Part shown: positions 47,832 to 55,628 of the stretch, piece after piece
Layout of the letters: each line of letters opens with the position of its first letter
How positions within the stretch are numbered: position 1 is the stretch's first letter
Origin: Candidatus Heimdallarchaeota archaeon
Lineage (GTDB): Archaea; Asgardarchaeota; Heimdallarchaeia; Hodarchaeales; Hodarchaeaceae
Length of the DNA: 64,000 bases
Direction: 5' to 3'
Assembly: GCA_020353515.1 (NCBI GenBank)
Contig: CP070695.1
Coordinates: 2,764,155 to 2,828,154 of the forward strand
Program-made: the position numbers and the translations under genes
The notes under the pieces: generated by a model
What the model was told of the DNA's origin: nothing
Database searches by the model: none
Seen by the model: only the letters and a program-made list of their open reading frames with translations

Positions 47832-48971
47832 TTAAAATTTCCAAGGAGCCCTTTCTCTCCGATATAGCCATAATTCAGGAGTTGGATGACGAACACGTAT
47901 CAACTGGAAGAGAGCTTCAATTTCTGTTTCTTTAATTTTTGCTCGTGCATCTGCTTCTACAATAGGAGCAGGTATTCCATAATTTTTATTATATTGTGAT
48001 ATAGGTAAAATTGCTCCTGAAATGTCATTAATTTCTTTTATGAGATCTGCTTGATCTCTATGGATAGATTGGAATAATTCAATTCTAAGAGGGATATCAA
48101 AAGGTGCAGTCTTCAGATAGGAAGCATACAAAGCAAATTCTTGACCAAACTCTTTCGATATCTCAAACGGCCGATAATATGCCATAGATCTATAGTTAGA
48201 TTTTAAAAGATAGTAAAAAAGATCCATATCTCGACTTCTATTAATAATTCTACGATAATCTAAAGAAAGAATATCAGGTAATTCTTCAGCAATAAAGGGT
48301 AATATTTGACCAAGGAATTTTGTAAATAAGTTTAATCGACTATCTTTTACAATCCACACCAATTTTATACCGTGTTTCTTTGCTTTAAAGATTAATCTTG
48401 AAAGTATAGATAAATAGGTCTGAAAGTAATTTAAAATTCGTTGATTATTGGTGAGAGGCTTTTTCAATACAGGACTTCCGTCTAGGAGTAAAATATCCGT
48501 TTTTTTGTCATTTTGCTCAAGAATTTGAGACACGATCTGCAATTCAGTGATAGCTCGACGTATTGACCCCATGTTCTCAAAATCCAGAGAAGAAAGGCCC
48601 ACATCAGATATAGCTATCTCTAAGGGAGGAGTTTTACTCGGATAATAGGTTGTTTTTTGAATTCCTTCAGGGGAGTAAGTCAAAAATGCAGCGATTGCAC
48701 GAAAAACGAAGATATCAAAACCTATGAATAAACGTGAGGCATATCCACCATCAATCCCTCCAATAGTTAACCCCGAAATATCTTGAGGGGATATTTCTGT
48801 AAACATTTTTTTATCATGAGTCTTGGTAAGCAAATGTGGAGGTAATCCTAACAAATCAGGATTTAAAGATCGTAAAAGTTCACAAAAAATAATCTTTTGA
48901 GCATTTAACTCTATTATACCTTTTAAGTAGTCATTAATTTCATTAAATGCACTTTCAATGACAGAACGAAT
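47832..48971 (-). CDS. nurA: NurA-domain nuclease, probably with a non-AUG start
   Basis: NurA is a 5'-3' nuclease that forms a complex with HerA. GGIDGGYASRLFIGFDIFVFRAIA carries the catalytic Asp (IDGG), and DILLLDGSPVLKKPL the second acidic site. The C-terminal PAPIVEADARAKI is typical. The first ATG/GTG/TTG in frame is TTG at 48854, but the frame stays open 39 codons further and encodes a helix-rich segment such as NurA proteins have before IDGG. AGGAG (48982-48986) precedes an in-frame ATT at 48971. I chose this as the start, giving 379 residues; TTG 48854 (340 residues) is the alternative. Confidence 0.85.
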   Translation of the reverse strand: MRSVIESAFNEINDYLKGIIELNAQKIIFCELLRSLNPDLLGLPPHLLTKTHDKKMFTEISPQDISGLTIGGIDGGYASRLFIGFDIFVFRAIAAFLTYSPEGIQKTTYYPSKTPPLEIAISDVGLSSLDFENMGSIRRAITELQIVSQILEQNDKKTDILLLDGSPVLKKPLTNNQRILNYFQTYLSILSRLIFKAKKHGIKLVWIVKDSRLNLFTKFLGQILPFIAEELPDILSLDYRRIINRSRDMDLFYYLLKSNYRSMAYYRPFEISKEFGQEFALYASYLKTAPFDIPLRIELFQSIHRDQADLIKEINDISGAILPISQYNKNYGIPAPIVEADARAKIKETEIEALFQLIRVRHPTPELWLYRRERAPWKF

Positions 48972-49113
48972 ATAATATACTCTCCTAAATTTTACAGTTT
49001 TGATTAATTATATGGGTAAGCGAATTTTACTTGTGAATTCAAAGATTCAAGTACTATATCTATCATCATTAAATAAGGTGCTAAATATTTGTACATCCTG
49101 AATTTAAAACACC

Positions 49114-49121
49114 TATAAATA
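49114..49121 (+). promoter_or_regulatory. TATA box TATAAATA upstream of candidate RNA B
   Basis: Identical to the box at 31219. It lies about 50-60 bases before the segment shared with 31.3 kb and about 410 bases before eL32, so it probably serves a separate transcript. Confidence 0.45.
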
Positions 49122-49164
49122 ATTCAAAAAATCGGTTTTTTCAAGTCATTTTTTCTGGTAATGT

Positions 49165-49330
49165 ATGTATATCAAAACTTAATGTTGAGCTTAGGACTAT
49201 TCACAACTTATCTAGTATTAACAAGCCTAGGATCTAATGAACTTCAGTCAATATCCCGAATGTATTGGTAGTTCTCCAAACTGTAACCCTCCTGTTGTTA
49301 GAAAGACTGATAGCTTTAAGCTAATGATAT
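49165..49330 (+). ncRNA. Candidate non-coding RNA, copy B of an intergenic pair
   Basis: This segment is related to 31310-31470: 40 of 60 bases match without a gap between 49241-49300 and 31381-31440, and similarity continues on both sides with one or two gaps, including TAGC and CTAAT to the right. A possible hairpin is ATCTAG (49210-49215) with CTAGGAT (49227-49233). No open frame is conserved between the copies, so an RNA or a non-coding element is more likely than a gene. Strand is inferred from the shared upstream TATA box. Confidence 0.35.
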
Positions 49331-49525
49331 CAATCAGTGGTAATTGACTTAAATAGAGTCTCAACAGTCGCTTCTTCGGGGTTCTGGTTGATCTCTATTA
49401 ACAGACTACCCGTCAAATGATGTAAACAGAAAACAAAGGATCGTAAAAACTTAGGAACTCATCAATGATTATCATATTGAAGTTGTACTCAGATATTCCA
49501 CGTTTGAAAGAAGGACGAAAGAAAA

Positions 49526-50050
49526 ATGGATGAAACATCGGGAGATAAAACTCAAGTAGAGAATATACGCCTGAGAAAAATCCGTGAAAATATGAAGCGA
49601 AAACGCCCTCAGTTTCATAGGATCGAATCTTGGCGCTATAAGAGGGTAAAAGAAAGATGGCGAAAAGCACGTGGGATTGATTCTAAAACGCGTAAGAAAA
49701 AAGGTGGATGGCCTATCTCCCCAACAATTGGATTTCGTAGCCCTAAAAAGATTCGCTACCAATCATCTTCAGGAAAAGAAGAAGTATTAATTTATTCACC
49801 TGTAGATCTATCTCTAATCGATTCTGATCTTCAAGTTGGACGTATTGCAGCTAAAATAGGTAGAAAGAAGAGAGAACAGATCATTATGGAAGCAGAATTA
49901 CTTAATATTCACATATTAAATCCAATTTCTGCGAAAATAGATCTGGGTGATCTCGAAGAAGAATTAGAGCTCGATGAGGAGCTTTTAGAAGAGATAGACA
50001 TTGAGGATCTAGATATATCTGAGGATGAGGAATCTGGTGAAGAAGAATGA
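49526..50050 (+). CDS. rpl32e: Ribosomal protein eL32
   Basis: This archaeal/eukaryotic large-subunit protein has the core KRKRPQFHRIESWRYKRVKERWR, GIDSKTRKKKGG and PTIGFRSPKKIRY. The last 30 residues form an acidic tail (EELELDEELLEEIDIEDLDI...), longer than usual. The stop overlaps the ATG of eL19 as ATGA. It opens a six-gene ribosomal run; uS8 and uL6, which normally stand just upstream, are 8 kb away. Confidence 0.95.
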   Translation: MDETSGDKTQVENIRLRKIRENMKRKRPQFHRIESWRYKRVKERWRKARGIDSKTRKKKGGWPISPTIGFRSPKKIRYQSSSGKEEVLIYSPVDLSLIDSDLQVGRIAAKIGRKKREQIIMEAELLNIHILNPISAKIDLGDLEEELELDEELLEEIDIEDLDISEDEESGEEE

Positions 50051-50514
50051 ATCTAACACCCCAGAAAAAGATTGCAGCTAAGATCTTAGGTGTTGGGGTC
50101 AAACGTGTCTGGATTGACCCAAATGTGGAAGAGGATCTTTCATTAGCTTTAACCCGTGATGATGTTAGGAAGTTAATCTCTGACCGAGTCATTCGTAAGA
50201 AAGGTGTTAGGGGGGTTTCAAAGGGACGTACTAGAATGGTACGAATTCAAAAAAGTAGAGGACAACGAAGAGGACATGGGAAACGCAAAGGACGAACAGG
50301 AGCTCGCCAACCTAGAAAAGAAACCTGGATCAATAAAGTAAGGAGCCAACGTAGATATCTTCGCGGTTTACGTGACAACCAACTTATCACTCCAGCACAA
50401 TATAGAAAACTCTATGTTAAAGTGAAAGGTAATTCTTATCGAAGCGTAACTCATCTTCGAAACACAGTTGAAGATTTGAGTATCATCAAGAAACCCAAAA
50501 AGAAAAGGAGATAA
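50047..50514 (+). CDS. rpl19e: Ribosomal protein eL19
   Basis: Recognised from the start LTPQKKIAAKILGVGVKRVWIDP, RTRMVRIQKSRGQRRGHGKRKGRTGAR and WINKVRSQRRYLRGLRD. The 155-residue length is normal. It is translationally coupled to eL32 (ATGA overlap) and followed after 5 bases by uL18. Confidence 0.97.
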   Translation: MNLTPQKKIAAKILGVGVKRVWIDPNVEEDLSLALTRDDVRKLISDRVIRKKGVRGVSKGRTRMVRIQKSRGQRRGHGKRKGRTGARQPRKETWINKVRSQRRYLRGLRDNQLITPAQYRKLYVKVKGNSYRSVTHLRNTVEDLSIIKKPKKKRR

Positions 50515-50519
50515 TTCAA

Positions 50520-51110
50520 ATGGCTAGAAGTGCACGCTATCGCATTCCTTTCAGGCGTAGAAGGGAAGGAAAAACGAATTATCATCTAAGAAGGAGATTA
50601 GTTAGAAGTAATCGAAATAGAGCTGTTGTACGTATAACAAATAATCATTGTCTCGTACAATTTGTGAAAGCTCGAATTAATGGAGACGTAACTCTTTCTG
50701 CATCTCATTCACGTGAATTAAAGAATTTTAATTGGAATAGTGCTACTTCTAACCTCCCTAGCGCATATTTAGTAGGATTCTTAGCTGGTTTAAAAGCTTT
50801 AAATAACGGGATTACTGATGCAATTCTTGATATTGGACATAATCCTCCAGTTTATGGATCTCGAATTTTTGCCGCATTAAAGGGGATAATTGATGCGGGA
50901 GTAGACATTCCACATTCTGACAAGATTTTCCCAAATGAAAATCGGTTGAATGGAACTCATATTGTAGATTTTGCCAATTTCCTTAAAGATACTAATGAAG
51001 AGTTATTCAATAAACAGTTTTCAGAATACATTGCCCAAAATATAGACCCTTTGAAGATTCCCCAATTTTTTGATAAAACCAAGAAGGAGATTCAAGACAA
51101 ATACAGTTGA
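50520..51110 (+). CDS. rplR: Ribosomal protein uL18
   Basis: This 5S rRNA-binding protein is of the archaeal/eukaryotic type (eukaryotic L5). YRIPFRRRREGKTNYHLRRRLV at the start and AYLVGFLAGLKALNNGI, then DIGHNPPVYGSRIFAALKGI are characteristic. The 196 residues are normal. It lies between eL19 and uS5 as in other archaea. Confidence 0.97.
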   Translation: MARSARYRIPFRRRREGKTNYHLRRRLVRSNRNRAVVRITNNHCLVQFVKARINGDVTLSASHSRELKNFNWNSATSNLPSAYLVGFLAGLKALNNGITDAILDIGHNPPVYGSRIFAALKGIIDAGVDIPHSDKIFPNENRLNGTHIVDFANFLKDTNEELFNKQFSEYIAQNIDPLKIPQFFDKTKKEIQDKYS

Positions 51111-51129
51111 TTTATGACGATTAATCTGG

Positions 51130-51780
51130 ATGTCAAATAACATGGAAAGAAATCAGGCAGTAGTGGATTTGGATTCATGGAAACCACGTACTGAAGTTGG
51201 ACAGATGGTAAAAGACGGAACGATTTCCTCAATTTATGACATTTTTCGTGACTCCCTCAGAATTGACGATGTCCGAATCGTGGATTTTCTTGTACCAAAT
51301 TTAAATGAGACAGTTCTTGATGTGGGTCGTGTTCAAAGACAAACCGATGCCGGAAGGAAAACATTGTTTGTCGCTACTGCTGGTGTAGGTAATTCAAATG
51401 GAATTGTTGGTGTTGCACAAGCAAAAGCCGCTGGTGTTGGTACAGCAATTAGGAACGCCATTGTTCTGGCTAAATTGCACATAGTTCCTGTAAAAAGAGG
51501 ATGTGGAAGTTGGGAATGTACGTGTAGCGATCCTCATTCTATTCCATTCCAAGTTGAGGGGAAGGTGGGTAGTGTGCGAGTGGTACTTAAACCAGCTCCT
51601 AAAGGATTGGGATTAGTCATTGGTGATGTAGCAAAAAGTGTTTTAGAATTGGCAGGAATCTCTGATATTTGGAGTAAAACGTTTGGTGATACTAGAACAA
51701 CTCAAAATTTCTGTAAAGCTACCTTTGAGGCACTACGAGCGACTTATCGGATATCCCACCTTTCTGAATGGGGTGATTGA
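51130..51780 (+). CDS. rpsE: Ribosomal protein uS5
   Basis: This small-subunit fidelity protein shows the double-stranded RNA-binding domain (DAGRKTLFVATAGVGNSNGIVG) and the archaeal-type insert RGCGSWECTCSDPHSIPFQVEG, followed by APKGLGLVIGDVAKSVLELAG. The 216 residues are normal for archaea. An ATG at 51142 is an alternative start. It is followed one base later by uL30. Confidence 0.97.
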   Translation: MSNNMERNQAVVDLDSWKPRTEVGQMVKDGTISSIYDIFRDSLRIDDVRIVDFLVPNLNETVLDVGRVQRQTDAGRKTLFVATAGVGNSNGIVGVAQAKAAGVGTAIRNAIVLAKLHIVPVKRGCGSWECTCSDPHSIPFQVEGKVGSVRVVLKPAPKGLGLVIGDVAKSVLELAGISDIWSKTFGDTRTTQNFCKATFEALRATYRISHLSEWGD

Positions 51781-51781
51781 A

Positions 51782-52279
51782 ATGTCCAAAAACAAAATTG
51801 AAATGACAAAGAGACTCGCTGTAATAAGAATTCGAGGCCGAGTTGATCGAAGTTTATCCATTAAAAAGACATTAGAGCTTTTACGACTGAATCGAATCAA
51901 TCATTGTGTCATTATTGATGATCGTGAGACCTATAAAGGAATGTTACAAAAAACCAAAGATCTCATCACTTGGGGAGAACTCGACTCTCTCACAATGAAA
52001 GAATTATTACTAAAAAGAGGACGATTAGAAGGTGGGCAACGGATTACAGAAGAATATGTTAAGAAAAACACCAATTTCTCTGGAATTGATGATTTTATTA
52101 CCAAGTTTCTTAAGTTTGAGGCAAATTTATCAGATATCAGAGGATTAAAGCAAGTTTTTCGATTACATCCTCCACGAAGGGGCCATAGGCGACGGGGAGT
52201 AAAGCAACCATTTACTCTTGGCGGATCTCTTGGCTACAGAGGAAATGAAATTAATAATTTGATTATAAAAATGGCTTGA
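51782..52279 (+). CDS. rpmD: Ribosomal protein uL30
   Basis: The archaeal long form of L30 (eukaryotic L7): RLAVIRIRGRVDRSLSIKKTLELLRL, then NHCVIIDDRETYKGML and the C-terminal FRLHPPRRGHRRRGVKQPF. ATG at 51782, two bases after the uS5 stop, gives 165 residues; the frame is open upstream inside uS5 but that part is not protein-like for this family. Confidence 0.96.
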   Translation: MSKNKIEMTKRLAVIRIRGRVDRSLSIKKTLELLRLNRINHCVIIDDRETYKGMLQKTKDLITWGELDSLTMKELLLKRGRLEGGQRITEEYVKKNTNFSGIDDFITKFLKFEANLSDIRGLKQVFRLHPPRRGHRRRGVKQPFTLGGSLGYRGNEINNLIIKMA

Positions 52280-52290
52280 AGTGATCTTCA

Positions 52291-52746
52291 GTGACTGTTA
52301 GAAAGAGAAAAAAAGTTCGTAAACAACGAGGAAGTCGAACATATGGATATGGCCGAGTTTCAGGAGGCCATCGAAAAGGGGGTTCTCGAGGGGGAAAAGG
52401 TAATGCTGGAATAAAGAATCATCATCGAATTGGTCGAATTTCAGATGTTATAAAAAGTCAAAAAGGATTTACCGTTCCAACAACTCCCTCTACTGGTTCA
52501 TCAATTAACGTAGGAGATATTGATGCTCAATTTGATGCATTAATAGATATGAACATTGCCAAAAAGAAAGGTTCAGTTATCAAAATTGATGTTACTGATC
52601 TAGGCTACTCGAAAGTCATGGGTAAAGGACGTGTAAGTCATCCTTTTCATCTCTATGCGGAAAAAATTACACCTAGAGCTCAAGAGAAAATCAAAGCTGC
52701 TGGAGGAAAAACTTTTCCAAGTTCATCGCAAGAGGAAGATTATTAA
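52291..52746 (+). CDS. rplO: Ribosomal protein uL15
   Basis: Recognised from the glycine/arginine-rich start RGSRTYGYGRVSGGHRKGGSRGG and the ITPRAQEKIKAAGGKTF end. The 151 residues are normal. GTG start. In other archaea secY follows directly; here the operon ends and a tRNA-Val gene begins 60 bases later. Confidence 0.97.
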   Translation: MTVRKRKKVRKQRGSRTYGYGRVSGGHRKGGSRGGKGNAGIKNHHRIGRISDVIKSQKGFTVPTTPSTGSSINVGDIDAQFDALIDMNIAKKKGSVIKIDVTDLGYSKVMGKGRVSHPFHLYAEKITPRAQEKIKAAGGKTFPSSSQEEDY

Positions 52747-52780
52747 TATTAAGTCATCTTAATCTCTTTACACTAGTTTA

Positions 52781-52790
52781 TTCGTATATC
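52781..52790 (+). promoter_or_regulatory. TATA-like element of tRNA-Val
   Basis: TTCGTATATC lies 17-26 bases before the tRNA. The related word TTCTTATATC stands before tRNA-Met (59268-59277), which supports a promoter role, though spacing differs. Confidence 0.35.
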
Positions 52791-52806
52791 TTTGTGAGAA
52801 AATAAG

Positions 52807-52881
52807 GGGCCGGTGGTCTAGCCCGGCTATGACGTCTCCCTGACACGGAGAAGGTCCCCAGTTCGAATCTGGGTCGGCCCA
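52807..52881 (+). tRNA. tRNA-Val(GAC)
   Basis: An uninterrupted 75-nt cloverleaf: acceptor GGGCCGG/TCGGCCC with A73, anticodon stem TCTCC/GGAGA with loop CUGACAC (anticodon GAC), T arm CCCAG TTCGAAT CTGGG. No CCA is encoded. It follows the uL15 operon in the same direction. Confidence 0.96.
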
Positions 52882-52979
52882 CTATCTATTCCCCCTATAA
52901 TCAGAATTTCATTCTTCTCTGAAGGATGAAATCTCTCCATATATGAGCCTGAAGTTTCCACTTAACTGTCATCTAAGGA

Positions 52980-53062
52980 CGTCGGGAGGGGGATTTGAAC
53001 CCCCGAGCTCATAGAGCACCAACTTAGCAGGCTGGCTCCATACCGGGCTTGGATATCCCGAC
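52980..53062 (-). tRNA. tRNA-Ser(GCU)
   Basis: An uninterrupted class II tRNA of 83 nt: acceptor GTCGGGA/TCCCGAC with G73, D stem TCC/GGA, anticodon stem CCAGC/GTTGG with loop CUGCUAA (anticodon GCU), a long variable arm (GCTCTATGAGC) and T arm GGGGG TTCAAAT CCCCC. It contrasts with the three-intron tRNA-Ser(UGA) at 37 kb. Confidence 0.95.
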
Positions 53063-53283
53063 ATATCACTTAAGAATGTCTTTTGAAGTGTTTAGGCTTA
53101 GATTTATTTAATTTTTGTTGAAAATCAGTAAATTGATCCTTTTAATTCGTGTGAACCAATATTATGTTTATTTGAAGAGAAGAAACCTTGATTATAAAGA
53201 ATTATTTGATGGTTTTTGAACTAGTTCAAAAAAGTCAAAAGGCTAGTTTTTACTCATAAATAGTTGATTATTAAGGGATAAAA

Positions 53284-53772
53284 ATGATATCAAAAAACTT
53301 AATGATGGCATTTCACAACTCTCATAGTCGAAAGGCTGTAAAATATTTTGCTGACACCTGTATCGGCTTAGGATGCAAGAATGTTATCTTTAGTAAAATT
53401 ACGGCTTCCGCAGCCTCTATAGGAATTCCTGATGCTCAAAAAGCCATTCTTAATGCCAGAGGAAATTTACTTTTTTTTTCTGATGTCAAAAGCATACTTG
53501 AAGTTTTACACCCCCATAAAATCTATTTACTTGTCTCACGTAAATATGGAGAGAGTTCAATTCCTTTTAAAGAGATAATTTCAGAGTTAAAGGTTGGAAA
53601 AGTTTTGGTTGTAGTAGGAGGTACGTCTCCTGGACTTACTAGAAAGGAATTAGATTTAGGGAAATGTATCTTCGTAGATGAAGTCGAAACAGATGTTAAT
53701 CCAATTGCATTAACAGCCCTATTTCTAGGTGGATTAACTAGAGTCGTTAAGGATAGTTCAATATTAGAATGA
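53284..53772 (+). CDS. SPOUT-superfamily RNA methyltransferase-like protein (COG4080-like)
   Basis: This 162-residue protein resembles the archaeal SPOUT group of COG4080. It has an N-terminal strand-helix part (MAFHNSHSRKAVKYFADTCIGLGC, VIFSKITASAASIGIPDAQK), a middle strand KIYLLVSRKYG, and a C-terminal glycine-rich segment VVVGGTSPGLTRKELDLGKC, then DVNPIALTALFLGGL, as in the trefoil-knot SAM site. Substrate unknown, probably RNA. Its stop overlaps the ATG of the C5 methyltransferase gene (ATGA), so the two methylase-like proteins are made together. Confidence 0.65.
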   Translation: MISKNLMMAFHNSHSRKAVKYFADTCIGLGCKNVIFSKITASAASIGIPDAQKAILNARGNLLFFSDVKSILEVLHPHKIYLLVSRKYGESSIPFKEIISELKVGKVLVVVGGTSPGLTRKELDLGKCIFVDEVETDVNPIALTALFLGGLTRVVKDSSILE

Positions 53773-54728
53773 GAATAATTGATCTATTTTGTGGATGTGG
53801 TGGTTTTTCATTTGGGTTTCAACTTGCTAATCCCCAAAATAGAATATCCTTGGCTATCGATAATGACTTCAGAGCAATACGTACTTATGTTGAAAACATC
53901 AAAGTTAGTAGAACCTTAACAAAAGATATCCGCAAGATTCATTCCAATGACATTTTAAATCTAATAAATCCATACAAACCTGATATTGTTATTGCTAGTC
54001 CTCCTTGTGAACCGTTTTCTGTAGCAAATCCTAATCGACAAAAATCAGCATATAATCAGCTCTATTCGGATAAGATAGGACGTCTGGTTCTAGATACAAT
54101 CCGGATTATTATCGATTTAGAACCAATTGTATTTTTAATCGAAAATGTCCCCCAATTAGCTTCAATTGAGCTAAAAGAATTAATAATTCACGAATTTTCT
54201 AGATCACAATACGAAAAAATTCACTTTAATATGTTAGAATCATCAGCTTTTGGAGTACCGAGTTATCGAAAAAGAATTTTCATCTCGAACGTGGAGTTGA
54301 AGTCAGGTTCAGATACATTGGGTGTTTCAGTCCGTGAAGCATTTCAATCATTACCAACTCCTAATTTGGAGATGATAAATCACGAAACAGTACCCCTCTC
54401 TCCTAAGATTGCCAGAAAAATAGCAAAAACTCCCCCAGGAGGAGCTGTTGTATATTTCAAAGGTAGTCATGGCAGAGTATTTCGTAATTTCATACGCTTA
54501 TTATTAAATCAACCAAGTCCAACTGTTATGGGGAAAAGTCGCTTTATTCATCCCTATGATAAACGTCTTTGTACAGTACGAGAACATGCCCGTTTAATGA
54601 GCTATCCAGACGATTTTCATTTCTATGGGACTATTGAATGGCAATATAATCAAGTTGGAGAAAGTGTACCTCCATTAATGGCTAAAGCGGTAGCACAACA
54701 AATCCAGACGAGGTTTCTCAAAACCTAA
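53769..54728 (+). CDS. C5-cytosine methyltransferase
   Basis: This is a DNA (or tRNA) cytosine-5 methyltransferase. Motif I is IDLFCGCGGFSFGF, motif II AIDND, motif IV ASPPCEPFS with catalytic Cys80, motif VI LIENVP, motif VIII YRKRIF and motif X PPLMAKAVA. The usual PPCQPFS reads PPCEPFS, with Glu for Gln, near the active site. The target-recognition region is short (total 319 residues), between bacterial M.HhaI-like enzymes and Dnmt2. No restriction endonuclease is next to it, so it is an orphan. It is coupled to the SPOUT-like gene by an ATGA overlap. Confidence 0.9.
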   Translation: MRIIDLFCGCGGFSFGFQLANPQNRISLAIDNDFRAIRTYVENIKVSRTLTKDIRKIHSNDILNLINPYKPDIVIASPPCEPFSVANPNRQKSAYNQLYSDKIGRLVLDTIRIIIDLEPIVFLIENVPQLASIELKELIIHEFSRSQYEKIHFNMLESSAFGVPSYRKRIFISNVELKSGSDTLGVSVREAFQSLPTPNLEMINHETVPLSPKIARKIAKTPPGGAVVYFKGSHGRVFRNFIRLLLNQPSPTVMGKSRFIHPYDKRLCTVREHARLMSYPDDFHFYGTIEWQYNQVGESVPPLMAKAVAQQIQTRFLKT

Positions 54729-54788
54729 AGAAATATTTTTGAACTAATTATTGAAATTGCCGATTATAAGAAAAATAGGTCAGTAGAG

Positions 54789-55082
54789 GTGTTCTTGACG
54801 CAAGTAAGGATTATCCGAAAAGAAGAATCATTATTAGAATTTGAAGTGATAGGTGAAGATCACACGTTTTTGAGTATGCTTCGTGAGGCATTAAAGGATC
54901 AACCTGGGGTTTTATTTGCAGCTTATCGATTTCCACATCCGATTCTAGAAAATCCAATCTTTTATCTCCAAACTTCTTCTATTGATCCAGTTGAAGCCCT
55001 TCAGCAAGCTGCTGATGCTATCATTAATAAATGTGATACTTTAGTAGACAATTTCCAACAATCCCTCTCTGACTCCGTTTAA
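54789..55082 (+). CDS. rpoL: RNA polymerase subunit L (Rpb11-like)
   Basis: This is the assembly partner of RpoD. The typical order is present: N-terminal strands (VRIIRKEESLLEFEVIGEDHTF), the alpha-like helix LSMLREALKDQPGVLFAAYRF, and P-HPILENPIFYL followed by a long C-terminal helix. The 97 residues are normal. GTG at 54789 overlaps a GAGGTG site; TTG at 54795 is an alternative start. It precedes an RNase III-like gene. Confidence 0.93.
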   Translation: MFLTQVRIIRKEESLLEFEVIGEDHTFLSMLREALKDQPGVLFAAYRFPHPILENPIFYLQTSSIDPVEALQQAADAIINKCDTLVDNFQQSLSDSV

Positions 55083-55102
55083 CCCTTCTTCTGGGTTGTA
55101 AA

Positions 55103-55558
55103 TTGCAGGAATTAAAGAACTCTCTTCGGATTCAAGATGAAAAAATGGGGAGAAGTAAAAATTTAACCACATACATTCATAACAAAAGTAATGCAAAACT
55201 CGGAGATGCTTTGGTCAACTTTATTTACTCTGTGGCAAAAAGTCTTGTCTCTGGAATACCAACAGGAATGAAAGTTTCTGATTCCATCCTTTCAGAGGCA
55301 TTTAAAGGATCCATGTGGCATAAGACAAATACTCTAAAGTTATCTGGAAAAAAAAATCGGATAGCTGATTCTGTGGAAGCTCTCATCCTTTTTTTTTGGG
55401 TACATGAAGGCTTAAGTCTTAAGAACCTGATTGAGCCCCTTGAGTCACAACTCGAACCCCAATCCTTTCGTCATCCAAAAGAAGAACACTTGACCGCAGT
55501 TTTATCGTTTCAGAATCTTCTAAATATCCTACATCAAATATATGTAGAAAGGAAATGA
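55103..55558 (+). CDS. RNase III-fold family protein
   Basis: This 151-residue protein shows LGDALVNFIYSVAKSLVSGIPTG followed by KVSDSILSEAF. It resembles the RNase III signature helix (LGDAVL...) as found in archaeal ribonuclease III-like proteins lacking a double-stranded RNA-binding domain. A second conserved acidic helix (RIADSVEALILFFWV, like the DxxEAxxGA helix of RNase III) supports this. It follows rpoL by 20 bases. Substrate and activity are not known. The start codon is TTG at 55103. Confidence 0.6.
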   Translation: MQELKNSLRIQDEKMGRSKNLTTYIHNKSNAKLGDALVNFIYSVAKSLVSGIPTGMKVSDSILSEAFKGSMWHKTNTLKLSGKKNRIADSVEALILFFWVHEGLSLKNLIEPLESQLEPQSFRHPKEEHLTAVLSFQNLLNILHQIYVERK

Positions 55559-55628
55559 TTATAAAGAAATTTATCGGTTAAAGTTTCCTTTCCTTTATTT
55601 TCAGTTGAATAAAATGAGTGGCGGTAAT

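Larger units (their letters stand above)
48972..49525. other. Long divergent intergenic region between nurA and eL32
   Basis: About 550 bases without a supported gene. It contains a TATAAATA box at 49114, the candidate RNA copy B (49165-49330), and further inverted repeats to its right (ACTGAT with ATCAGT at about 49306-49338; TTCTTCGGGG at 49372-49381). The eL32 promoter should lie in the last 100 bases. Confidence 0.5.
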
